Of a DNA stretch of 55,371 bases, positions 9,385 through 17,513 are shown piece after piece. Location: assembly GCA_003140835.1 (NCBI GenBank), contig PLLA01000034.1, positions 1-55,371 of the forward strand, read 5' to 3'. Each line of letters starts with the position of its first letter. The first letter of the stretch is position 1. Position numbers and translations under genes: made by a program. The notes below the pieces were generated by a model. That model ran no database searches. It was not told the origin of the DNA and saw nothing but the letters and a program-made list of their open reading frames with translations. The stretch is from Candidatus Tumulicola scandinaviensis. GTDB lineage: Bacteria; Vulcanimicrobiota; Vulcanimicrobiia; Vulcanimicrobiales; Vulcanimicrobiaceae.

Positions 9385-10302
9385 ATGCTTTTACGCCATT
9401 TCGGATACGGACGATACGGGCCGGCGCGGCGCGGCAAGCGGCTGCGTCCGCAAATGGTCGTGCGCGTGGCCGTCGGCGAAGGCGCCCCGGTCGAAAACGC
9501 ACTCGATGCGGCCGTCGCCGTCGAGATTTTTCACAACTATTCGCTGGTCCACGACGACATTGAAGACCGCGACGAGCTGCGTCACGGCCGGCGCACGTTG
9601 TGGAGTGCATACGGCGTCGGACAAGCCATCAACGCCGGCGACGCCATGTGCGCGTTGAGTTTTTTGAGTTTGGAACGGGCGTCCGATCGCCTCGACGCAC
9701 GCCGCGTATTGAACATGATCGCGCTGCTGCACGAGGCCCACGCGGTGATGTGCGAAGGGCAGTCGCTCGATCTCCACTTCGAGAGTGAGGCGATCGTCGA
9801 TCTCGACGGATACCACCGCATGATCGCCTGTAAGACGGCGCAGCTCTTCGATGCATCCTGTCGTTTGGGCGCCTACGCCGCCGGCTGCAATGAGGAAACG
9901 ATCGCGGGCTACGGCGATCTCGGCCGCGCGTACGGGATGGCGTTTCAAATCCGCGACGACGTGTCGGGCATTTGGTCGTCGGTCGACGAGACCGGCAAGG
10001 TGACCGGCATCGACGTCGCGCGCCGCAAGTGGACGTTCCCGGTCGTTTGGGCAATCGCGCAGCCGCGCTCGGCGGCCCGCGACGCGGTGGCCAATGCGTA
10101 CGCGCCGGCGCGTACGCTCGACGTCGCCGAGGTCGAACGCGTGATCGTCGCGCTCGACGAATTGGGCGCGCGAGAGGCTGCCCGTCGCGCTGCCGCAGAA
10201 CACGTTGCGATTATCGAGCGCCATCGCAACGGCGAATTCCGCGACTTTTTGCTGCGCACGCTCGACCTTACCGCTGGCCCCCAGGAGGTACGATCCGCGT
10301 GA
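9385..10302 (+). CDS. Polyprenyl (geranylgeranyl-type) diphosphate synthase
   Basis: A trans-isoprenyl diphosphate synthase. GKRLRPQMV binds substrate, and HNYSLVHDDIEDRDELRHGR holds the first Asp-rich motif. IRDDVSGIW is the second Asp-rich region, in a shortened form. It condenses IPP with allylic diphosphates; product length cannot be read. The first standard start is ATG 9385. However, the in-frame 72 bases upstream read as plausible protein (SEEFESALEERIVSYRG), and the only start-like codon there is CTG at 9313, inside the ispH end. The true start may therefore be 9313. The end overlaps the next gene by GTGA. Confidence 0.92.
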   Translation: MLLRHFGYGRYGPARRGKRLRPQMVVRVAVGEGAPVENALDAAVAVEIFHNYSLVHDDIEDRDELRHGRRTLWSAYGVGQAINAGDAMCALSFLSLERASDRLDARRVLNMIALLHEAHAVMCEGQSLDLHFESEAIVDLDGYHRMIACKTAQLFDASCRLGAYAAGCNEETIAGYGDLGRAYGMAFQIRDDVSGIWSSVDETGKVTGIDVARRKWTFPVVWAIAQPRSAARDAVANAYAPARTLDVAEVERVIVALDELGAREAARRAAAEHVAIIERHRNGEFRDFLLRTLDLTAGPQEVRSA

Positions 10303-13300
10303 ACGGCAACGCCGCCGCACGCACCACGCCTCGAGACAAGTCGCTCGGGTGGGCGCTGCCGGCACTGATTTTTGCCGGGTTGGTCGTGCGGCTGCTGTTC
10401 ATCGGCAACGAAGGCTTCAAGACCGACGTTCAAACCTTCGAGTCGTGGGCGATCTCGCTGGCCGAGCATGGCTATGCAAAATTCTACGGATCGACCGGAT
10501 TCGCTGACTATCCCCCCGGCTATTTCTACATCCTTGGCATCGTCGGCGCGATCTGGGAGACGCTTTTCAAGAGCAGCGACGGCGGCCACTACGTCGTTCT
10601 GAAGGCGCTCGTCAAGCTGCCGGCGATTTTGGCCGACCTCGGCATCGGCGCGCTCGTGTACGCGGTCGTGCGGCGGTTCGCAAGCGCCGGCCTCGCGCTG
10701 GGTGCGGCCGCCTTCTATCTCTTTAATCCCGCCGTGATCTACAACTCGGCGGCGTGGGGGCAAGTCGATGCGATCGCCGGGGGTTTAGCACTCTTGGCGA
10801 TCTACTGTCTGCTGCGGTCCGACGACGACGCGCCCGCGCGGCCCAGCTGGTGGATCGTCGCCGGTTGGCTCGCCATCGCCTATTCGCTGCTCATCAAACC
10901 GCAAGCGGCGGTCGTGCTGCCGCTGATGCTGGCGTTTGCGTTCGTCGATCGCGATCGCCGCCGAGCCCGGCTGGTCGCCACCGTGATCGGCATCGTGGCT
11001 GCCATCCTGCTCGCGCTGGTCGTCGTCGAACCGTTCCATCCCAGCAACCCGGTCGAGGCGTTCGCGTGGCTCTTCGGCCGCTACAGCTACGGCTCGAACG
11101 TGTACGCGTATAACAGCGTGAACGCGTTCAATCTGTGGGCGATTCGCGGCTCGTTCTGGCAACCGGATACCGGCCCGATCAACGCTTTCGGAAGCCTCTC
11201 GCTGGGCCCGCAATACGTGTGGGGCATCGTGCTCGTGCTCGCGGCGCTCGCGCTGGTCGTGTGGCGCTACGTCCAGGATCGCACGCCGCGCGCGCTGCTG
11301 GAGGGTTGCGCGGTCGCCACCATCGCCTTCTTCGTGCTGGCGACGCGCATGCACGAACGCTACTTATTCAACGGGCTGCTCTTCACGATCGTGTGCGTGC
11401 CGTTCGCGCGCCGCTACCTTTGGGGGGCGGTGGCGCTGACCGTGGTGCTGTTCGCGAATCTCGAGTATTCGCTGCAGTATCTCTACGTGATGGAAAATCA
11501 CGTCGCCGGCGCCAACGCGCAGAACCTTTGGGGGCCGGCCACGACGCTCTTTGCGCTAATCGCGGTCGGAACGTTCTTTTGGCTCGGCTACCAATTCCTC
11601 GGCGGCGAATCGAGCGATGCGACCGTCGGCGTGCCGGTGGCGGAGCGGCCGGGCAAAGCGGCGGCGGGCGGCCAGCCGGCAATCGCAACGTGGAGCGGGA
11701 CGCGCCACTGGTTCGATCCGCGCGAAGGTCTTTCGGCCATGCGCGTTCCGCTCGACTACATCGTGGCGGCGGCATTCGGCGTCTTAAACTTCGTGCTGTC
11801 GTTTGTGGGCTACTGGTGGCCGCCCGACAAAGTCTTCGACGAAATCTACTTCGCGCGCGCCGGCGAAGAGTATTTGCAGAACCTGCGCATTTACGAGAAC
11901 ACCCATCCTCCGCTCACCAAACTGCTGGTGACGCTCTCGATGATGCTGTTCGGCGGCATGCCGCACGGCCACGGCTTGGGCGGATGGACCGGCCTGAACG
12001 CCGTCGTCGGGCACATGGCCAATGGCGACAACTCGTATGGCTGGCGGTTTCTCGACGTGGTGTTCGGTGCGCTGGCGGTCATGCTGCTCTACGTTTTCGC
12101 CAAGCGCATCACCGGATCGACGGTGTTTGCGGCCATCGCCGCGCTGCTGCTCACGGCCGACGGCATGCACTTCGTTCAGTCGCGCATCGCCACGCCCGAA
12201 GGCTTCGTGATCTTTTTCGCGACCCTGGCAACCTACGCGTTCTATCGCTTTTGGGTCAGCTCGCAGGTCGGGGACCGGCCGCACGTCGACGTTCCCGAGT
12301 GGGGATTCGCTGCCGCCGGCGGCGTGTCGCTGGTGGCCGGCCTCATCATCGCGCTCCTCCTGCGCGTCGTATTCAAGTTCGATGTCGCAACGACGACGAT
12401 CGTCACGCTCTATTTCGCCTGCGGCCTGTACTTGCTGGTGCGCTACGTTGCGTTTCCGCGGATGTTCGGCGACGGCCACCAAGAGCTGAGTTTCGGCGAA
12501 GGCTCCTTCGCGCTGCGCAAGGACGGCGACGCCACCGTGTACGCCGCCGACGGCGGCACCATCGACTCGCGCGGCAAGGTCATGCGCGGCGCGCTTTCGC
12601 AAAGCCGCGGCGGCAAGCTGGTCTACGACGACGAGCCGTTGACCGTCGAATATCGCCGCGACGCGAGCGTCGAATACCGAACGCCGGCGGGCGACGCCAC
12701 CTACGCTGAGGACGAAGTGCGAGCTTCCAACGGCGTCGACCGAGGCGCGTCGTCGAAACTGTGGCTAGTGGTTTTCACTGTCGCGCTCGGGTGCCTGGTA
12801 AGCAGCAAATGGTACGGCGTGATGGGCTTCGGCGTGAGCTTTGCGGTGCTGATCGGCGTCTTCTTGCAACGCTACCTTTTGAAGCAGCGACCGGCGCTGT
12901 GGGGGAATCCGCGCGGCTTTCGCATCGACGGCGCGCTGGTCGCCATCGTCTTCATCAGCGCCACCGTATACGCGCTCGCGTGGGCGCCCGATCTCTTACG
13001 GCACTCCGACGATCCCAACGAGGTTCACAATCTCAACGACGTCGTGACGCGCCAACAAACGATGTTCGACTATCACGACCATCTCACGGCAACGCATCCG
13101 TATTCCTCAAAGTGGTGGGAGTGGCCGCTCGACTTGGTCCCGGTCGCCTACTTTTATCAGGATCACCGCGCCAATCAGAGCGACCCCAAGGGCTGCTGCA
13201 TTTACGAGATCACGTCGATGCCCAACCCGGCGATTCTGTGGTTTGGTTTGCTGTGCGTGCCGTTGGTCGGAGTGCTCGCCTGGCGCGAGCGCAACAAGGG

Positions 13301-13625
13301 CTACGCGCTGATCGTCCTGACGTATCTCTTGCAGTGGCTGCCCTGGATGCGCTCGCCTCGAATCACGTTCGCCTACCATTTTTACGTCGACATTCCGCTC
13401 ATTTGTCTGTGCAACGTGATCGTCTTGCAGCGCCTATGGGAGTGGGGCAAGCGCCACGCGGAGGGACGCGGCATGTGGGTCGGCGGCCTCGCGGTCGGCG
13501 CCTACGTTGCGCTCGCGGTCGGGACGTTCGTCTATTTCTATCCGATTCTCGCAGCGCACCCGATTGCGTGGGACGCCTGGCACCAGCGGATGTGGATCGG
13601 CTATTGGGTCATCGGGCCGGGATAG
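10299..13625 (+). CDS. Giant GT-C fusion: Gpi18-like mannosyltransferase + PMT-type protein mannosyltransferase
   Basis: About 1108 residues, starting at a GTG placed after a perfect AGGAGG (10283-10288). Residues ~20-460 look like a COG5542/Gpi18-type membrane glycosyltransferase, with FKTDVQTFESWA, DYPPGYFYILGIVGAIW and NPAVIYNSAAWGQVDAIA. From ~480 a second multi-span enzyme begins, of PMT (GT39) type, with VFDEIYFARAGEEYL, ENTHPPLTKLLVTLSM, TADGMHFVQSRIATPE and late SPRITFAYHFYVDIP. Both types use polyprenyl-phosphate sugars and act at the outer face of the membrane. The neighbouring prenyl synthase could supply lipid carrier. A soluble insert of about 100 residues lies at ~723-822. Such enzymes usually occur as separate proteins of 450-550 residues. 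Confidence 0.85.
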   Translation: MNGNAAARTTPRDKSLGWALPALIFAGLVVRLLFIGNEGFKTDVQTFESWAISLAEHGYAKFYGSTGFADYPPGYFYILGIVGAIWETLFKSSDGGHYVVLKALVKLPAILADLGIGALVYAVVRRFASAGLALGAAAFYLFNPAVIYNSAAWGQVDAIAGGLALLAIYCLLRSDDDAPARPSWWIVAGWLAIAYSLLIKPQAAVVLPLMLAFAFVDRDRRRARLVATVIGIVAAILLALVVVEPFHPSNPVEAFAWLFGRYSYGSNVYAYNSVNAFNLWAIRGSFWQPDTGPINAFGSLSLGPQYVWGIVLVLAALALVVWRYVQDRTPRALLEGCAVATIAFFVLATRMHERYLFNGLLFTIVCVPFARRYLWGAVALTVVLFANLEYSLQYLYVMENHVAGANAQNLWGPATTLFALIAVGTFFWLGYQFLGGESSDATVGVPVAERPGKAAAGGQPAIATWSGTRHWFDPREGLSAMRVPLDYIVAAAFGVLNFVLSFVGYWWPPDKVFDEIYFARAGEEYLQNLRIYENTHPPLTKLLVTLSMMLFGGMPHGHGLGGWTGLNAVVGHMANGDNSYGWRFLDVVFGALAVMLLYVFAKRITGSTVFAAIAALLLTADGMHFVQSRIATPEGFVIFFATLATYAFYRFWVSSQVGDRPHVDVPEWGFAAAGGVSLVAGLIIALLLRVVFKFDVATTTIVTLYFACGLYLLVRYVAFPRMFGDGHQELSFGEGSFALRKDGDATVYAADGGTIDSRGKVMRGALSQSRGGKLVYDDEPLTVEYRRDASVEYRTPAGDATYAEDEVRASNGVDRGASSKLWLVVFTVALGCLVSSKWYGVMGFGVSFAVLIGVFLQRYLLKQRPALWGNPRGFRIDGALVAIVFISATVYALAWAPDLLRHSDDPNEVHNLNDVVTRQQTMFDYHDHLTATHPYSSKWWEWPLDLVPVAYFYQDHRANQSDPKGCCIYEITSMPNPAILWFGLLCVPLVGVLAWRERNKGYALIVLTYLLQWLPWMRSPRITFAYHFYVDIPLICLCNVIVLQRLWEWGKRHAEGRGMWVGGLAVGAYVALAVGTFVYFYPILAAHPIAWDAWHQRMWIGYWVIGPG

Positions 13626-13663
13626 CTCGGTTTTCTAGCGAAGGCTGATTCGAGGATTCATCG

Positions 13664-14410
13664 ATGTCCGGACATTCGAAGTGGCATAACATCAAGCTGA
13701 AGAAGGGCAAAGTCGACGCGCAGCGCGGCGCGCTCTTTACCAAGCTCAGCAAGGAAATTATTCTGGCCGCCAAGGGCGGCTCGCCGGATCCCGAGGCCAA
13801 CTACCGCTTGAAAATGGCGGTCGAAAAAGCTCGCGAGTTCAACATGCCTCAAGATAACATCAAACGCGCCATCGCGCGCGGCGCCGGACAAACGGGCGAA
13901 CGCGAGATTGAAGAAATTCGCTACGAAGGCTACGGCCCGCACGGAATCGCCGTCGTGGTCGACGCCGCGACCGACAATCGCAACCGCACTGCCGGAGAAC
14001 TGCGCTTTCTGTTCGTCAAACACGATGGGACACTCGGGGAAACCGGCAGCGTCGGCTGGATGTTCGACGCGGTCGGCGTGGTGGAAGCGCATCCGGCCGG
14101 CAAATCCGAAGACGCCTTTACCGAAGAAGCGCTGGTCGATGGCGTGGAGGACGTGGAGTTCGATCCCGACACGGCGTCGATTTACACCAGCCCCACGAAG
14201 CTCGCGAGCGCGCGCGACGCGTTGCGGGCCGGCGGAATGAGAATCTCCGACGTTTACCTCGGCATGCGTGCGAAAACGAGAGTCGAGTTGGAAGGCAGCG
14301 AGCTCGCCGCTGCCCTCAACTTTCTCGAAGCGTTGGACGAACACGAAGACGCACAGCGCGTTTTCAGCAACCTCGACGTCAGCGACGTGTCGCTGGAGGC
14401 GCTCGCCTGA
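13664..14410 (+). CDS. yebC: YebC/PmpR family protein
   Basis: 248 residues starting MSGHSKWHNIKLKKGKVDAQ, the near-invariant YebC N-terminus, with the usual KLSKEIILAAKGG and NMPQDNIKRAI blocks. The family has been described as transcriptional regulators and, more recently, as factors that ease ribosome stalling. Which applies here cannot be read from sequence. Length is standard. The stop codon TGA forms a CTGA overlap with the PASTA gene, pointing to co-translation. No ruvC is seen downstream, unlike in proteobacteria. Confidence 0.95.
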   Translation: MSGHSKWHNIKLKKGKVDAQRGALFTKLSKEIILAAKGGSPDPEANYRLKMAVEKAREFNMPQDNIKRAIARGAGQTGEREIEEIRYEGYGPHGIAVVVDAATDNRNRTAGELRFLFVKHDGTLGETGSVGWMFDAVGVVEAHPAGKSEDAFTEEALVDGVEDVEFDPDTASIYTSPTKLASARDALRAGGMRISDVYLGMRAKTRVELEGSELAAALNFLEALDEHEDAQRVFSNLDVSDVSLEALA

Positions 14411-15471
14411 AAGCCGGCCGCAGCACGCTGGCGACATATTTGCCGCGCGATTGGATCTTTCCGATCGTCCTCGCGATTTTTGTCGCTGTGGTCGTGTGGT
14501 TTGGCCGTCAAATCCACGATTTTTTGCTGCCGCCCTCCGACTCGGTGACGGTGCCGTCGTTCGTCGGCCAAACCCTGACCGATGCCAACGCCGAAATCGC
14601 ACGGTTGAAGCTCTCCTCGGCCGTTGTCGACCACACCCCTAGCGACCGCTATCCGAAGAACGTCGTGATCATGCAGCGGCCCGACGCGGGCGAACAGGCG
14701 CGCGAAGGCCGGCAGATCTCGTTCGTGATCAGCGACGGCATCGTCGCCCGGCTCATGCCCGATCTTCGCTACCAGTCGATGCGCGAAGTGCAGCTCGATC
14801 TCTCGCGCGTACGCATGAAGCTCGGGAAGGTCACCTACGTGAAGAGCGACATCATTCCCGAAGGGCACGTCATATCGCAGGACCCGGCTCCCTTGTCGAG
14901 CGTTGCGGAAGGCGACGCGGTTACGCTGATAGTCAGTCGTGGCGGCCTCTCGGTGTTGCAAGTGCCAAACTTTACGGGGATGGATATCGACGACGCGCGC
15001 GCGCTGGCCGGGCGCACCGGCGTAAAGCTCGGGCAAGTCGTCTGGACGCCGCTCGGCCCGAACGGTCCGCCGCATGGCGCGGTGGTGCGCCAAATTCCCG
15101 ACCCGAAAGGAAAGATTGCGTCGTACGATCCGGTTTCGCTGCAAGTCAGCGCCGGACCGTACGAGTCGGGATATCTGATTCGGCAGGTTCGCGTGCTCGT
15201 GTCGGTGCCGGTACCCGACGAAACGCAAACGCAAACCGGCCAGCAGCTCGACGTTCGCCTCACCGTGACCGATGCGACCGGGAAATACGATCTCTACCGC
15301 GCCTTTGCCGAGCCCGGTCAAAAGTTGGATTTCACCGTGACGGCCGTCGGTACGTCGCTCATCGATATGTACGTCAACGACGTCCTGGTCGGCGAAACCC
15401 GGCTGGGCGTCGAGCCGCCGGCGGTTTATGGGAAGAAACCGGCATCGCCGTCACCGGTGAGCACGCAATGA
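14407..15471 (+). CDS. Membrane-anchored PASTA-domain protein without kinase domain
   Basis: About 354 residues: a short cytoplasmic tail, one transmembrane segment (WIFPIVLAIFVAVVVWFG) and three PASTA repeats. The repeats start near VPSFVGQTLTDANAEI, MPDLRYQSMREVQ and VPNFTGMDIDDARA. A C-terminal extracellular part with VPVPDETQTQTGQQ follows. PASTA domains of PrkC/PknB kinases bind muropeptides; no kinase domain is present. The next gene is rpe, as in the Bacillus prkC-rsgA-rpe block. I start at CTG 14407 because GGAGG (14395-14399) lies 7 bases before it and it overlaps the yebC stop; TTG 14440 is the conventional alternative. Function is likely cell-wall sensing, by inference. Confidence 0.85.
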   Translation: MKAGRSTLATYLPRDWIFPIVLAIFVAVVVWFGRQIHDFLLPPSDSVTVPSFVGQTLTDANAEIARLKLSSAVVDHTPSDRYPKNVVIMQRPDAGEQAREGRQISFVISDGIVARLMPDLRYQSMREVQLDLSRVRMKLGKVTYVKSDIIPEGHVISQDPAPLSSVAEGDAVTLIVSRGGLSVLQVPNFTGMDIDDARALAGRTGVKLGQVVWTPLGPNGPPHGAVVRQIPDPKGKIASYDPVSLQVSAGPYESGYLIRQVRVLVSVPVPDETQTQTGQQLDVRLTVTDATGKYDLYRAFAEPGQKLDFTVTAVGTSLIDMYVNDVLVGETRLGVEPPAVYGKKPASPSPVSTQ

Positions 15472-16127
15472 GCGTCAAAATCGCACCGTCGCTGCTGTCG
15501 GCGAACTTCGCGCGCATCGCCGAACAGATCGCCGTCGTGCAGGATGCCGGTGCCGACTATCTGCACCTCGACGTAATGGACGGCCGGTTCGTCCCGAACA
15601 TTACCTGGGGGCCAAAAATCATCGGCGATTTGCGGCCGCTTTCACCACTGGTTTTCGACGCGCACTTGATGATCGTCGAACCCGAGCGCTACGTCGACGA
15701 TTTTCGCGCCGCCGGTTGCGATCGCATCACGTTCCATCTCGAAGCGACCCCGCACGCGCAGCGGTTGCTGGTGCATCTGCGATCGATCGGAGCCAAAGCG
15801 GGCATTGCGATCACGCCGCAAACGCCGGTGGCGATGCTGCAAGACATCATCGAAGATTGCGATAACGTCCTCGTGATGAGCGTCAATCCGGGCTTTTCGG
15901 GGCAAGCGTTCATTCCGCGAACGTTCGACAAGGTTCGGGAAGCGCGCGCGCTGATCGACGAGCGCGGAATCGACTGTTCGATCGAAGTCGACGGCGGCGT
16001 GGGCGAGAAAAACGCGCGCCGGCTGGTTGAGGCCGGGGCTGACGTGCTGGTCATGGGCTCGACCATCTTCGACGCCGCCGACCCGGGGGCGGAGTTGCGC
16101 CGCATTCGCGCCCTCGTGTCATCCTGA
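15468..16127 (+). CDS. rpe: Ribulose-phosphate 3-epimerase
   Basis: 219 residues, a TIM barrel with all family blocks: KIAPSLLSANFARI, YLHLDVMDGRFVPNITWGP, DAHLMIVEP, MSVNPGFSGQ and EVDGGVGEKN. It interconverts ribulose-5-phosphate and xylulose-5-phosphate in the pentose phosphate pathway. The ATG overlaps the PASTA stop (ATGA). Its last codons and stop lie in a dispersed repeat (16118-16155) that also covers the start of thiL. Confidence 0.97.
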   Translation: MSVKIAPSLLSANFARIAEQIAVVQDAGADYLHLDVMDGRFVPNITWGPKIIGDLRPLSPLVFDAHLMIVEPERYVDDFRAAGCDRITFHLEATPHAQRLLVHLRSIGAKAGIAITPQTPVAMLQDIIEDCDNVLVMSVNPGFSGQAFIPRTFDKVREARALIDERGIDCSIEVDGGVGEKNARRLVEAGADVLVMGSTIFDAADPGAELRRIRALVSS

Positions 16128-16155
16128 GCGGAGCGCCCAAAGTGCGCGAAGACGA
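16118..16155 (+). repeat. REP-like repeat, degenerate copy across rpe stop and thiL start
   Basis: The stretch begins GTCATCCTGAGCGGAG, the same 16 bases found at 32235-32250, and ends with a GCGCGAAGACGA tail that resembles the end of that copy. It supplies the rpe stop (TGA 16125-16127) and the first thiL codons. Confidence 0.6.
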
Positions 16156-17113
16156 TGTCGTCGCGGCCATCCGCGCAATCGTCGAGCCGGTCATCCATCG
16201 GCGCATCGTGCTCGGCATCGGCGACGATGCCGCGTTGTGGCAGCCTTCACGCTCGCACCGTAGCGCGATCACCACCGACATGCTGGTGGAAGGCGTGCAC
16301 TTTAGCCGCGCGCTGATGTCGCTAAACGACGCGGGTTGGCGCGCGATGATGGCCAACGCCGCCGACGTGGCGGCGATGGGCGCGTGTCCGTTGCTCGCGA
16401 CCGTGGCGCTGGGCGTGCCGGCAGGCGCCGTTTTCGACGAGGTCCGCGACCTCTACGACGGTCTTTCGGCCGCGGCGAGAGAGGTGCGTATCGATATCGC
16501 CGGCGGCGATCTGTCGCGCGCTCCGGCGTTCACGATCGCCGTCACGGCCGTCGGGGAAGTGCGTCCGTCGAACGTCAAGACGCGCGCCGGCGGCCGGCCG
16601 AATGCGATACTGGCGGTGACGGGCGAACTGGGAGCCTCGCGCGCCGGTCTCGATGTCGCTCGCAATCCGCACTTGCTCGAAGGCGAGCTCGCCGTTGCCG
16701 CGCTGGAAGCCTTCCGGCGTCCCCGCGCGCGCTGCGCCGAGGGACGTTACTTCGGCGCCAGCCGGAACGTGCAAGCGATGATGGACTGCTCCGACGGTTT
16801 GTCCACCGATCTCGATCGTTTATGCGTTGCGAGCGGTTGCGGCGCCGTCGTGGAACGCGTTCCGGTGGCGGATGCCGCGCGCGCGGCGGCGCAAAAGCTA
16901 GGCGAAGATCCGGAGCGCTACGCACTCGCGGGGGGCGAAGATTTCGAGCTGCTGGTAGCGATCTCGCCGCGTGCGTTCGGCCACCTCGCGCAACGCTTTG
17001 CGGCGCGCTTCGGAAGGCCGTTGCACCGCATCGGATTTTTGCGCGAGACAGCCGGAATCGAGTTTCACGACCAGCCGCTGCAGCGCACTGGCTGGGACCA
17101 CTTCACGCGGTAA
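16142..17113 (+). CDS. thiL: Thiamine-monophosphate kinase
   Basis: 323 residues of the PurM/ThiL superfamily. GIGDDAALW near residue 25 binds Mg-ATP, TTDMLVEGVHFSR follows, and MDCSDGLSTDLDRLC and LAGGEDFELLV are typical of ThiL. It phosphorylates thiamine monophosphate to the active diphosphate. It starts with GTG 14 bases after rpe. In Bacillus the corresponding slot after rpe holds thiN, an unrelated enzyme that also makes thiamine diphosphate. The first codons come from a repeat element. Confidence 0.95.
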   Translation: MREDDVVAAIRAIVEPVIHRRIVLGIGDDAALWQPSRSHRSAITTDMLVEGVHFSRALMSLNDAGWRAMMANAADVAAMGACPLLATVALGVPAGAVFDEVRDLYDGLSAAAREVRIDIAGGDLSRAPAFTIAVTAVGEVRPSNVKTRAGGRPNAILAVTGELGASRAGLDVARNPHLLEGELAVAALEAFRRPRARCAEGRYFGASRNVQAMMDCSDGLSTDLDRLCVASGCGAVVERVPVADAARAAAQKLGEDPERYALAGGEDFELLVAISPRAFGHLAQRFAARFGRPLHRIGFLRETAGIEFHDQPLQRTGWDHFTR

Positions 17114-17179
17114 CACACGTTACGCGGGCGGTTGTGACGTACCGGCTGAGGGGCTATGGACGCGGAGCGGAGGCCGGGA

Positions 17180-17371
17180 CTAGGCTTTGCGCGTGACGCG
17201 CTTGGAGCGCAGACACTGCGTGCACACCTTCGCGGTGCGGTGCGTGCCCTTCTCGTCGACTTTTACGGACTGCAGGTTGGGCAGCCAGCGGCGCCGGGTT
17301 TTGTTCATGGCGTGGCTGACGTTGTTGCCCGCGCGAGGGCCTTTGCCACATACTTCACAGCGCTTCGCCAT
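17180..17371 (-). CDS. rpmB: 50S ribosomal protein L28
   Basis: 63 residues starting [20 protein letters not shown], with a second Cys pair in VCTQCLRS, so this is the zinc-binding (C+) form of L28. The ATG at 17371 follows AAGGATCT at a good distance; a longer upstream frame to 17413 is not conserved-looking. It is transcribed against its neighbours thiL and fakA, exactly as rpmB is in Bacillus between thiN and the yloU-yloV genes. Confidence 0.95.
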   Translation of the reverse strand: MAKRCEVCGKGPRAGNNVSHAMNKTRRRWLPNLQSVKVDEKGTHRTAKVCTQCLRSKRVTRKA

Positions 17372-17513
17372 TGGAGATCCTTCTTCGCGTAGGTGATGAG
17401 ATAAGCGTCGCAACCGGGCGTCAGGCGCCTTCGCGACGACAACCCACGAATAGTATCATGGCGGGCCCGGGAGGAGCAAGGAATCCTGGCGGTGCTCCCA
17501 AAGAGGCCCCGCC

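Noticed and set aside
11135..12709. 524-codon plus-strand frame inside the glycosyltransferase fusion
   Set aside because: Arg-rich shadow of the real frame; the overlapping frame has all GT-C motifs.
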